Assembly: GCA_902762305.1 (NCBI GenBank) | Contig: CACWNW010000002.1 | Span: forward strand, 186,001-250,000 | Reading direction: 5' to 3' | DNA from: Fibrobacter succinogenes | Lineage (GTDB): Bacteria > Fibrobacterota > Fibrobacteria > Fibrobacterales > Fibrobacteraceae | Length of the DNA stretch: 64,000 bases | Shown: piece by piece, positions 1-7,966 of the stretch | Layout of the letters: each line of letters begins with the position of its first letter | Numbering within the stretch: position 1 is the first letter of the stretch | Notes under the pieces: model-generated | Seen by the model: only the letters and a program-made list of their open reading frames with translations | Told to the model about the DNA's origin: nothing | Databases searched by the model: none | Translations under genes and position numbers: made by a program

Positions 1-2
1 AA

Positions 3-674
3 GCGCGCGTAGACCCGACCGCCGCCCCGCAGCACTACAACTACCGCGATGCGAGCAAGCAATTGCGGCGCGTGTATTACGGAGAGCTGCAAGAGACGCT
101 CTACTGCGGCTGCAAATACGATGACAAGAAGAACGTCGACTTTTCGAGTTGCGACTTCAAACCGCGCGAAAACCCGAACCGCAAAAGTTTCAAGCGCGCC
201 GAACGCATCGAATGGGAGCACATGGTAACGGCCCACAACATGGGGCACTTTCTGCCCTGCTGGAAAGACGGCGGACGCAAGAACTGCAGCATGAACGACA
301 CCACGTTCAAGCTGATGGAAGGCGACATGCACAACCTCTACCCCGCCATCGGCGAAATCAACGGCGACCGCAGCAACTTCATGTACAGCCAGTGGACCAA
401 CAATCCCGAACCGATGTACGGCAAGTGCAAGACCATCGTCGACTTCAAGGAAAAGAAGGCACAACCCCGCGAAGAAGCCCGCGGCATCATCGCCCGCGCC
501 AGTTTCTACATGGAAAAGACCTACGGCGTAAAGCTTTCGAACCAGGACCGCAAACTATTCGAAGCCTGGGACAAGATGTACCCCGTCACGGAAAAGGAAT
601 GCGAACGCGACCGCCGCATCTTCAAGGTGCAGGGAGACCACAATCCCTTTGTGTACGAAAGATGCCCGCAGTAA
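3..674 (+). CDS. Endonuclease I family nuclease, 5' end outside the window
   Basis: This frame is open to the left edge, so the gene starts upstream and only its C-terminal 223 codons are present. The motif EWEHMVTAHNMG followed by DMHNLYPAIGEINGDRSN is the signature of the endonuclease I (EndA/Dns) family, which contains a beta-beta-alpha metal-binding core. Members are secreted or periplasmic non-specific DNA/RNA endonucleases, often used for nucleotide scavenging. Several cysteines (CGCKY, CDFKP, CWKDGG, CSMND, and a C-terminal ERCPQ) fit a disulfide-stabilised exported protein. The signal peptide itself cannot be checked here. A palindromic repeat, not a clear terminator, separates it from the convergent pilT gene. 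Family confidence is high; the export statement is inferred from the family. Confidence 0.9.
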   Translation, partial: ARVDPTAAPQHYNYRDASKQLRRVYYGELQETLYCGCKYDDKKNVDFSSCDFKPRENPNRKSFKRAERIEWEHMVTAHNMGHFLPCWKDGGRKNCSMNDTTFKLMEGDMHNLYPAIGEINGDRSNFMYSQWTNNPEPMYGKCKTIVDFKEKKAQPREEARGIIARASFYMEKTYGVKLSNQDRKLFEAWDKMYPVTEKECERDRRIFKVQGDHNPFVYERCPQ

Positions 675-692
675 TGCAGGCAAAACTATAAA

Positions 693-723
693 AAGGAGAT
701 CCCCGGTCAAGCCGGGGATGACA
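693..723. repeat. Short palindromic intergenic repeat, family A
   Basis: The unit reads AAGGAGATCCCCGG, a short loop, then CCGGGGATGACA. Near-identical units lie at 39123-39152 and 41808-41838, with a decayed one at 41772-41796. It forms a GC-rich hairpin without a following T-run, so it is a REP-like repeat rather than a standard terminator. It sits between the converging endonuclease and pilT genes. Confidence 0.75.
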
Positions 724-733
724 TCGGGTAAAG

Positions 734-1834
734 TTACATCCAACCGCGGTCGGATGTGCCAGAAATACCGCGAACCTTGAGGTCGAAATCGTCCTTGTTC
801 GTGGCGGCATTCATGGCCGTTTCCAGCGTAATCTGTTCCGTCCTGTAGAGTTCTAGCAGAGCCTGGTCGAACGTCTGGCTGCGGTACTGCATGTGGCCTT
901 CGGCAATGGCATGTTCCACCATCGAAAGTTTGTCCTTGTCGCGGATGTATTCCTTGATGGCAGCCGTATTCACGAGCACTTCGGCAGCAGGCACACGGCC
1001 CTTGCCATCGGCAGTCGGCAACAGACGCAGCGAAATGATGCCCGCAAGAACTTCGGAAAGAAGGATACGGATTTCGTCGTGCTGGTGCGGCGGGTACATC
1101 GAAAGCACACGCTGGATAGTTTCGGTCGCGTTCGTCGTATGGATTGTCGCGAACACCATGTGGCCCGTATCGGCCGCAGTAAGCGCAATCTGCATCGTCT
1201 CGAGGTCACGGATTTCGCCCACCAGGAGCACGTCCGGGTCCTGACGGAGAGCGGCGCGCAACGCGTTCGCATAAGAAAGCGTATCCACGCCGATTTCACG
1301 CTGCGAGATAATCGCCATGTTGTCGCGGTACAGGTATTCGATAGGGTCTTCGACCGTAATGATGTTCACCGGTTCCGTCTGGTTGATGTAATCCAGCATG
1401 GAAGCAAGCGTCGTCGACTTTCCAGAACCCGTCGTACCCGTAACGAGCACGAGGCCACGGCGCGTAAGCGCCATGTCGCGAATGACATCGGGCAAATGGA
1501 GTTCCTCGAACGCAGGAATCTTCGCCTTGATATGGCGGATAACCATAGCGATCGTACCGCGCTGGCGGAACACGTTCACACGGAATCGGCCCATGTCGCG
1601 GGCGCCCACGGCGAAGTCGCATTCCTTGTTCGCCTCGAAACGCTGCTTCTGGTCGCGGTTCATGATATCGTCCAAGAAGGAATCCATCATGGCCGAATCG
1701 ACGCGCGTTTCGAACAACTTAGTCAACGCACCATTGATACGGTAAATAGGCGGAACGCCGGCACGGATATGCAAGTCCGAAGCCTTGTATTCCACCATCG
1801 CACGCAACAACTGTTCAATCTTAAGATCTGCCAT
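734..1834 (-). CDS. pilT: PilT-family type IV pilus retraction ATPase
   Basis: A hexameric cytoplasmic ATPase of the secretion-ATPase superfamily that powers pilus retraction and twitching. Walker A (GTTGSGKST) lies near residue 135 and Walker B (LLVGEIRD) near 205. An Asp box (TVEDPIEY) and the His box region (ATIHTTNA) are also present, and the length of 366 aa is normal. The ATG at 1834 is chosen because GGAGG lies 8-9 nt upstream; the GTG three codons earlier has no such site. It overlaps the end of the upstream TPR gene by 14 bp, so the two are probably co-transcribed and translationally coupled. The PilT versus PilU paralogue cannot be settled by eye. No other pilus gene is in the window. 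Confidence 0.93.
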   Translation of the reverse strand: MADLKIEQLLRAMVEYKASDLHIRAGVPPIYRINGALTKLFETRVDSAMMDSFLDDIMNRDQKQRFEANKECDFAVGARDMGRFRVNVFRQRGTIAMVIRHIKAKIPAFEELHLPDVIRDMALTRRGLVLVTGTTGSGKSTTLASMLDYINQTEPVNIITVEDPIEYLYRDNMAIISQREIGVDTLSYANALRAALRQDPDVLLVGEIRDLETMQIALTAADTGHMVFATIHTTNATETIQRVLSMYPPHQHDEIRILLSEVLAGIISLRLLPTADGKGRVPAAEVLVNTAAIKEYIRDKDKLSMVEHAIAEGHMQYRSQTFDQALLELYRTEQITLETAMNAATNKDDFDLKVRGISGTSDRGWM

Positions 1835-4304
1835 TAGTGCCACCTCCGAACCTGTTCTGGTAAGCCGCCTCTATCTCGGCCAAGCGCTGGGCGATGGCCT
1901 TGTTTCCGGGTTCCTTGCGGGCCAAGTCCTGGTAAATATCCAGCGCCTTCCCGTAAAGTCCCTGTTCAAAATAGATTTCGGCAAGCGTCGGCGTGTTCAG
2001 GCTCTCGTCAATATCGGGGGGCAACTTGTCCAAAGGCGCTGTCGGGTCGGTAACGAGCCCGGCGGAAACTTCGTCGTCGGAATCGCCCGACATCAGGAAG
2101 TCTACGCCCTTGTTGCTCGGAGGCACGGGCTTCTCGTCCAGGGAATCGTCATCGGTATTGAATAGCTGCTTGAACGCCCCGGAGAATTCGGATTCGAGGC
2201 TTTCCAAGTCAGACGACCTGCTCGAAAGTTCGGGAATCGGATCGGCGGCGGGTTCTACCGGAGCCGCGACAACCTTCTCAACAGGGGCAGACGTCTTCGC
2301 CTCGGATTCATCGGGCAGAGTGTCTTCGCCAAACAGGCTGTTGAAGGACTTGTCGAGATCGGCTTCAAGAGCGGCATCGGCAAGGGGAGCTTCTTCGATC
2401 TTCGCGCCCGTATCTTCTTGAGTCGGGGTTTCAATCGCCGGCTTGTCTTCGGGAACAAACTTGTCTTCGTCCGCAAACAGCGAAGAGAATGCCGCACCCA
2501 TTTCGCGGTCAAGTTCTTCCTTTTCTGCTTCAGGATTTGCAGCAGGCTTTTCGACAACTTCGGCGGTATTTAATTTGTCAGTAGGACGGACCGCGGCTGC
2601 CGGAGCAGGCGTCTCGTCCGGAAGTTCATCCTTCTCGGCGAACAGTTCATCGAACGCCTTGTCGATACCGATACCTTCTCCATCGAGAACAGACTTCGCA
2701 TCGTCAGCAGGAACCTGTTCCACAGCGGCGGCGGGAGCCTGTTCCACAGCGGGTTCCTCGACAGCAGGTTCAGCGGCAGGCGTACTGCCGGGAGTCCAGC
2801 CCGAGAGGTCGAGCCCATCGGCTGCACCGGTAAGTTCAAGTGCCGGCTCATCGAGCGAAAGTTCCTTTTCTTCGACCGCAGGCTTCTCGGCGGGCTTTGT
2901 CGCAGGCAGTTCCTCAGGGAGTTCATCCTCACCGAAGATATCGGCAAACGCGCTATCCAGGCTCTGGGGCTTGTCAGCAGGGTCTTCCGCAGGAAGGTCA
3001 AGTGTCTTTTCCGGTTTCTCTTCGAGTGCCGGTTCTTCGAGGGCAAGCGATTCCTCGCTCGCACCGAACCCCATGTCGGCAGATGCGGACTTCTGGAAGA
3101 GTCCACCCGCGTCTGCAGGTTCGGGATTCCACGCATCCAGGTTCACCTTCTGTTTCGGCTCGACCGGAGCGGCAGGCTTGGCCGCAGGCAGTTCTTCGGG
3201 AAGTTCGTCTTCACCGAAGATATCGTTGAAGGCGCTATCCACGGACTGCGGCTTGTCTTCAATCTCGTTACCGAAGACGCTCTTAACGGGAGCTTCTTCC
3301 TTCGGCTCCGGTTCGTCTTCGAGGCTCGTCGGCAAATCAAACTGCGCAAACGGAGACGCATTCGCGGGTTCCGGAGCGGGCTTGGCCGGTGCAGGCGCAG
3401 CAGCCGAAGGCATATCGCCGAACGAATCCAAGTCGTCTTCTTCGCCAAACATTTCTGCAAACGCAGAGCCCACGTCGTGGCCCGAAATTTCTTCGCCGGC
3501 AGGGATGTCCGTCTGGGCCGCAGCCTCGGCGCTCGCCTCGGAAAGTGCGGTATTCAGGGACTGCTGCAGCGAATCCATCGCCGATTCCTCGACGGAATTG
3601 TCGTCGCCACCCAGGGCGGCAAGTGCAGCAAACGGGTCTTCTTCATCGCCACCATGCGACGTGGAGAAGGGAGATGCGCTCATGCTTCCGAAATCTTCGG
3701 CAGGAGCGTCGAGGTTCATATCCAGCGACTTCGAGAAGGGAGAATCCTCTTCGGCAGGCGTTTCGGCAGTTTCGCTCGGAGCCTCGACAGCAGCAGAATC
3801 CTGCGCCTGCGGTTCGCCCATATCGGCAAAGTCCGGCATGGAGAAGTCGGCATCGGCCAAAGCCTCGCCCGCGGCTCCGGCAACGGCTCCGGCAACGGCA
3901 GCGCCCGTATCCGAAACGGTTTCGTACTCTTCCTTCCAGAACATATCGAGCGGGTCCATGTCGTGCACGCGACGGAAACAGCGATTACGTTCATCGAGGT
4001 TTTCCATCTGCTCGTAAGCCTCGCCCATGCGCTTTTGCGCAGAAAGGCAGAACGGCTCCTTCTCAAGGACCTTTTCGCATTCCTTGACACATTCCTTGAA
4101 GCGCCCCTTCTGGAACAGGATCTTGGAGCGGACCAGCATACCCGGGATATCGCCGGGATACATCTGCAAGCCGGCATCGACACGCGCGAGCGCGTTATCC
4201 ACATCGCCGGCCATGTTTTCGTAGTCCGCAAGCCAGGCAAAGGCCATAGTCTTGGCCTTCTTCTTGCCGATGGACTTTTTCAGGGTATCCAGTGTAACAG
4301 CCAT
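1821..4304 (-). CDS. TPR protein with long disordered acidic-repeat linker
   Basis: 827 aa. Residues 1-150 form TPR-like helices (LADYENMAGDVDNALARV, LYPG-type turns) and the last 75 residues hold another TPR (AEIYFEQGLYGKALDIYQDL). Between them lie about 590 residues of Glu/Pro/Ala-rich, probably disordered sequence. Through this linker a short amphipathic acidic motif recurs at least six times; the clearest copies read SAFNDIFGEDELPEELPA and SAFADIFGEDELPEELPA. Others are AFDELFAEKDELPDE, SFNSLFGEDTLPDE and AFAEMFGEEDD. No signal peptide is visible, so it is probably cytoplasmic. Its stop overlaps pilT and its ATG directly follows the stop of the Trm112-like gene, with GGAGGG as ribosome site. 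A scaffold binding many copies of one partner is my inference; no function is known to me. Confidence 0.85.
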   Translation of the reverse strand: MAVTLDTLKKSIGKKKAKTMAFAWLADYENMAGDVDNALARVDAGLQMYPGDIPGMLVRSKILFQKGRFKECVKECEKVLEKEPFCLSAQKRMGEAYEQMENLDERNRCFRRVHDMDPLDMFWKEEYETVSDTGAAVAGAVAGAAGEALADADFSMPDFADMGEPQAQDSAAVEAPSETAETPAEEDSPFSKSLDMNLDAPAEDFGSMSASPFSTSHGGDEEDPFAALAALGGDDNSVEESAMDSLQQSLNTALSEASAEAAAQTDIPAGEEISGHDVGSAFAEMFGEEDDLDSFGDMPSAAAPAPAKPAPEPANASPFAQFDLPTSLEDEPEPKEEAPVKSVFGNEIEDKPQSVDSAFNDIFGEDELPEELPAAKPAAPVEPKQKVNLDAWNPEPADAGGLFQKSASADMGFGASEESLALEEPALEEKPEKTLDLPAEDPADKPQSLDSAFADIFGEDELPEELPATKPAEKPAVEEKELSLDEPALELTGAADGLDLSGWTPGSTPAAEPAVEEPAVEQAPAAAVEQVPADDAKSVLDGEGIGIDKAFDELFAEKDELPDETPAPAAAVRPTDKLNTAEVVEKPAANPEAEKEELDREMGAAFSSLFADEDKFVPEDKPAIETPTQEDTGAKIEEAPLADAALEADLDKSFNSLFGEDTLPDESEAKTSAPVEKVVAAPVEPAADPIPELSSRSSDLESLESEFSGAFKQLFNTDDDSLDEKPVPPSNKGVDFLMSGDSDDEVSAGLVTDPTAPLDKLPPDIDESLNTPTLAEIYFEQGLYGKALDIYQDLARKEPGNKAIAQRLAEIEAAYQNRFGGGTNGRS

Positions 4305-4562
4305 TTATCCCTCCAAGGGAAGCGGAATAGCTTCGTCAGCCAAAAGGACCGGAATGCCATCGCGAACGATGTAGGCACGGGTGCCCCCCTCATTCACAAG
4401 GGCCTCGGTCAGAGGTTCTGAAATTTTTTCGCCAGCGGCGTTCTTGAGAGTACCTGCGGAAACGGCCCCGTTCAGGAGACCAAGGAGGGCGTCATCCGCC
4501 ATAGAAAGCTTTTCCCTAGTTTCAGGGCAGCAGAGAATATCCAAAAGTTTATAATCGAACAT
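4305..4562 (-). CDS. Trm112-like small protein (YcaR/UPF0434 type)
   Basis: A small protein of about 85 aa that begins FDYKLLDILCCPETREKL and ends with IVRDGIPVLLADEAIPL. This two-part pattern (LLDILxCP at the N-terminus, V.DGIPVLL near the C-terminus) is typical of the Trm112p-like family. In eukaryotes and archaea Trm112 activates methyltransferases; the bacterial role is not settled. I chose the ATG at 4562 over the GTG at 4583 because the family normally begins just before LLDIL. The stop abuts the ATG of the TPR gene, and the glycosyltransferase gene lies 68 bp upstream on the same strand. Confidence 0.8.
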   Translation of the reverse strand: MFDYKLLDILCCPETREKLSMADDALLGLLNGAVSAGTLKNAAGEKISEPLTEALVNEGGTRAYIVRDGIPVLLADEAIPLPLEG

Positions 4563-4630
4563 AAAGCCTTTATAATCAACCACTTATGATTGACATAAAA
4601 ATAACTCAATTTTTAAAGAAAGGGTTAACC

Positions 4631-6277
4631 TTAGCGCAAATATTTGAGGTCTACGAGGGCAAAATTGCCGTTTTTTCCGTTTCCAATGAGCAAAAACACC
4701 TTCAGGCCCAGTTTTTCGAGCCATCCCATGTCGAAATCCTCGCGATAGCCCGAAAAATTCGAGACAACCAGGAGCTCGCGGCAGCCGGTGCGGTTGCAGA
4801 TGGATTCCATGTCCGAAAGCGGTCCCAGGAGGTGCTGTCGGTTTTCGTCGCTAATCTTTTCGGGTTCGCCGCTCACGCAGCCGAGAATCTCGATTCCGGG
4901 AATCACGTTGTAGCTGTCGAACCAGTTGGTAAGCGAATCCTCGCGGCCACCGAGCAGAATAGAACGGTGACGTTTTTTGGCAAAGATGCGGTAGAAATAG
5001 TTTATCCAGAATGCGATGCGGCGCCATGCGAAGAGCGCAAACGGGATGAACAGGCTCGAACAGGCGACATATACGCACCACCCAATACTGGGATAGATTG
5101 TAGAACGGTCTCCCGGGTCATAAGAAAATTGCGCAAAGTAACGGAACACCTCATACCCCCCAACGGCAAGAAGGTTCAACGGCACAAGGTACCGCAAGAA
5201 CTTTTCGCCCTTGAGGCTGGATTCTGTGTATTCCCCACGGAAAATAAGAAGGACCATATTAATAAAGGCGACCAAGCCGACAAGCCACCAGTCTTCAAAC
5301 GTCGTTATTATCCCTATGGATTCCTTAATGGATGTAAAAACGCATTCATCGTTTCCCAAACCGGGCAAAAATACAAGAGCCCACAGCGCCACAACTCCCA
5401 GGTCGAGGAACATCTTCCAGAACTTCGGGATAAGGCGCGAGAACATGCCCACGAAGGCCGCGAACAGGATACCGAACGACACGAGGAAATTCGGGACGAA
5501 ATAAAGGTCCTTGTGCTTGCGCACAAAGATAAGCATCGCCTTGTAGAAATCCACGTACGAGCCCCAGCGGCGCGTGCGGCAGCTCTGGCCCTTGAAATGC
5601 AAGATGTTCGTGACCGGCGTATAATAGTTCTTGAGCCCCATCTGCTTCGTGCGGAAGCAGAGGTCCAGGTCTTCGCCGTACATGAAGAAGTCTTCGTCAA
5701 AGCCGTTCAGTTTCTCGTAGACATCGCGACGGATGCAGAAGAACGAGCCACTGATGGCATCGACTTCGGTCACGGCGTCGGGATCGGCGTACGTCATGTT
5801 GTACGAGGCGAGCGTCTTGTTGTTCGGGAACAACGCGGCAAGCCCGATGGTCTTGGACACGGCAGAGACAATCGTCGGGAAAGAACGGCGGCAGGCCCAC
5901 TGGATGGAACCGTCCTCGTTCAAGATGCGGCAACCCACCGTACCCGATTCCGGATGCTCCTCCATGAAGTCGAGCACCTTGGTAAAGGAATCGCGCGAAA
6001 CGACCGTATCGGGATTGATAAAGAACAGGTAGGGCTTGGTCGCCTGCTTTTCCGCAAAATTGCACCCCCTGCCGAACCCCAGGTTTTCTTCGGAATTCAG
6101 CCAGAGGACTTCCGGGAAGAACTGCTTGATTTCGGGCAGAATCGGTTCCTTGGAACCGTTATCGAGGACTATCACCTGGGCGTCGATACCCGCACACGCA
6201 TCGCGTACGGACTTGAGGCAGGCCGGGATAAAGTCGCAGGAATTGTAGGCAACAATGATGACGGAGCAGGAATACAT
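4631..6277 (-). CDS. GT2 glycosyltransferase fused to membrane and Rossmann-like domains
   Basis: About 548 aa. Residues 1-260 are a family-2 glycosyltransferase of rhamnosyltransferase type: CSVIIVAYNS at the nucleotide-binding edge, INPDTVVS as the DxD-type site, and EDLDLCFR near the end of the domain. Several hydrophobic segments follow, then a C-terminal 110 residues beginning RSILLGG that look like the NAD/CoA-binding-like domain found in the N-terminal half of polyprenyl-phosphate sugar-1-phosphate transferases. The catalytic part of those transferases is absent. The ATG at 6277 gives the normal GT2 N-terminus; the GTG at 6283 directly follows the upstream stop and is also possible. 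It lies in a run with two other GT2 genes and a DUF2723 gene, so it probably makes a cell-surface glycan. Confidence 0.82.
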   Translation of the reverse strand: MYSCSVIIVAYNSCDFIPACLKSVRDACAGIDAQVIVLDNGSKEPILPEIKQFFPEVLWLNSEENLGFGRGCNFAEKQATKPYLFFINPDTVVSRDSFTKVLDFMEEHPESGTVGCRILNEDGSIQWACRRSFPTIVSAVSKTIGLAALFPNNKTLASYNMTYADPDAVTEVDAISGSFFCIRRDVYEKLNGFDEDFFMYGEDLDLCFRTKQMGLKNYYTPVTNILHFKGQSCRTRRWGSYVDFYKAMLIFVRKHKDLYFVPNFLVSFGILFAAFVGMFSRLIPKFWKMFLDLGVVALWALVFLPGLGNDECVFTSIKESIGIITTFEDWWLVGLVAFINMVLLIFRGEYTESSLKGEKFLRYLVPLNLLAVGGYEVFRYFAQFSYDPGDRSTIYPSIGWCVYVACSSLFIPFALFAWRRIAFWINYFYRIFAKKRHRSILLGGREDSLTNWFDSYNVIPGIEILGCVSGEPEKISDENRQHLLGPLSDMESICNRTGCRELLVVSNFSGYREDFDMGWLEKLGLKVFLLIGNGKNGNFALVDLKYLR

Positions 6278-6283
6278 GGGCAC

Positions 6284-6997
6284 TTATGCGAGTCCAAGCC
6301 TGAGTTTAAGCACAAGGAAGAAGGCTTCGGAAATGATGCCGCCGCTCATCTTGGATGTCCCGCGGGTACGGTCGGCAAACACGATGGGAATTTCCTTCAC
6401 GCGGAGGCCCTTCTTCCAAATTTTGAACGTCGTCTCAATCTGGAAGCAATAGCCGTCACTCTTCATCTTGTCGAGGTTCAGGGCCTGCAAGGCCTCACGG
6501 CGGAAGCACTTGAAACCGCCGGTCGCATCGCTAATCGGGAGCCCCGTCACGATACGGGTATAAACGTTAGCGCCGTAGCTCAAGATAAGGCGGCGCAAAT
6601 CCCAGTTCACCACGCTAATGCGGTGATCCTGGTAGCGGCTGCCGAGCACCAGGTCGGCCGTCTCGGCAGTTTCCAAGAAGCGGTTCAAGTCCGCAGGGCT
6701 GTGGCTAAAGTCGGCATCCATCTCAAAAACGCGCTGGTAATCGCGTTCGAGCGCCCACTTGAAACCCGTAACGTATGCGGAACCGAGCCCCATCTTCCCC
6801 TTGCGGCGGATCAGGTGAACACGCGGGTTCTTCGCAGACTCCGCTTCCACAAGGTCGCCAGTGCCGTCGGGACTTCCGTCGTCTACCACGAGAATCTCGA
6901 GGCATTCGTTCTGCGAAAGAATTGCCGACATGATGAGGAGGATGTTTTCCTTCTCGTTGTAAGTGGGAATGATGACAAGACTCTTAGGGAACACCAT
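6284..6997 (-). CDS. Polyprenol-phosphate mannosyltransferase-like GT2 (DPM1 type)
   Basis: 237 aa, the length of single-domain dolichol/polyprenol phosphate mannose synthases. Diagnostic motifs are LVIIPTYNEKENI at the start, VVDDGSPDGTGDLV, FEMDADFSHSP (the metal-binding DxD) and DATGGFKCFRREAL, followed by FQIETTFK. These enzymes move a sugar from a nucleotide sugar to polyprenyl phosphate on the cytoplasmic face, giving the lipid-linked donor used by multi-span transferases. There is no C-terminal membrane segment. It lies between two other GT2 genes and downstream of the DUF2723 gene, which is the expected user of such a donor. The sugar cannot be told from sequence. Confidence 0.87.
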   Translation of the reverse strand: MVFPKSLVIIPTYNEKENILLIMSAILSQNECLEILVVDDGSPDGTGDLVEAESAKNPRVHLIRRKGKMGLGSAYVTGFKWALERDYQRVFEMDADFSHSPADLNRFLETAETADLVLGSRYQDHRISVVNWDLRRLILSYGANVYTRIVTGLPISDATGGFKCFRREALQALNLDKMKSDGYCFQIETTFKIWKKGLRVKEIPIVFADRTRGTSKMSGGIISEAFFLVLKLRLGLA

Positions 6998-7030
6998 ATC
7001 TATACTCCTACACGCAATAATCTACAAAAC

Positions 7031-7954
7031 TCACTCGCCAAAAGTTTCGGCTATGGGATAAATTCTGCGTTTGCGACCGTTGAGCATCTCGGCAAGAAGC
7101 CCGAGCGAAAAGAACTGAACACTCATCACCAGCGAGAACCCGCCGGCAAGGAGCAACGGACGCACATGCATCGCACCCGTCTGGAACCACTCATAACCAA
7201 AGTAACCGCACACGCCAAGGCCAAGCGCCATGAACACGAGCCCGATGAGCCCGAAAAAGTGCAGCGGCTTGGTCGAGAAACTGCGCATGAACATGAGCGA
7301 GACCAGGTCGAGGAACCCGGAAACGAGGCGCGAAATCCCGTACTTGGAAACCCCGTGGACGCGGGCGCGGTGCGCGACAGGCATCTCGGTGATGCGGAAG
7401 CCTTGCCACTTGGCCATCACGGGAATAAATCGGTGGTAATCGCCGTAGAGTTCGATGTAGCGCACCACGGAATGGCGGTAGGCCTTGATTCCGCAGTTGA
7501 AATCGTGCAGGCGCTTGCCGCACACGGCAGAAACAGTCAGGTTGAAGAGCTTGGAAGGGAGCGTCTTGTGCCACGGGTCGAGCCTGCGGACCTTCCAGCC
7601 CGAAACCAGGTCGTAACCCTCTTCCAGAATCTTTATCATCTTCGGGATTTCGAGCGGGTCATCCTGCAGGTCACCATCGAGGGTCGCCACATAGCGACCC
7701 GTCGCCTTCGAGAAACCGAAGGCGAGAGCGTCGGCCTTGCCGCAGTTGAACTGGAAACGGAATCCCTTCAGGAAGGGGTATTCGTGCGAGAGGTTCTCGA
7801 GAACTTCCCACGTGTTGTCGCGGCTGCCGTCGTCGATGGCGATGACCTCATAGGAGAATCCCGTGGGCTCCATCGCGGCGACAATCTCTTTCATGAGTTC
7901 CGGAAGGTTTTCGCTTTCTTCCTTGACCGGAATGACCATGCTTAAATCCATCAC
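7031..7954 (-). CDS. Membrane GT2 glycosyltransferase (GtrB/ArnC/DPM-like)
   Basis: 307 aa. The N-terminal GT2 domain shows LSMVIPVKEESENL, AIDDGSRDNTWEVL, VATLDGDLQDDP (DxD) and DFNCGIKAYRHSVV. Two C-terminal hydrophobic segments (about residues 232-255 and 270-292) anchor it in the membrane. This layout is that of bactoprenol-phosphate glucosyl- or aminoarabinosyltransferases, which load a sugar onto undecaprenyl phosphate. The start is one of two adjacent ATG codons (7954 or 7951). It begins 12 bp after the DUF2723 gene ends and is followed by the DPM-like gene 33 bp on, so it belongs to the same transcription unit. Confidence 0.87.
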   Translation of the reverse strand: MMDLSMVIPVKEESENLPELMKEIVAAMEPTGFSYEVIAIDDGSRDNTWEVLENLSHEYPFLKGFRFQFNCGKADALAFGFSKATGRYVATLDGDLQDDPLEIPKMIKILEEGYDLVSGWKVRRLDPWHKTLPSKLFNLTVSAVCGKRLHDFNCGIKAYRHSVVRYIELYGDYHRFIPVMAKWQGFRITEMPVAHRARVHGVSKYGISRLVSGFLDLVSLMFMRSFSTKPLHFFGLIGLVFMALGLGVCGYFGYEWFQTGAMHVRPLLLAGGFSLVMSVQFFSLGLLAEMLNGRKRRIYPIAETFGE

Positions 7955-7966
7955 GGCACCTCTAGG

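Noticed and set aside
2443-4017. Plus-strand Ser-rich open frame of 524 codons
   Set aside because: Complement of the Glu/Pro/Ala-rich linker of the TPR protein; Ser runs arise from reversed Glu/Ala codons.
4586-7945. Very long plus-strand open frame (1119 codons) opposite the glycosyltransferases
   Set aside because: It is the antisense shadow of three clear GT2 genes in GC-rich, NNC-biased DNA; its translation is full of His/Arg/Val-Glu runs with no domain. The same holds for 8651-11209 opposite the DUF2723 gene and 16790-19246 opposite pheT.
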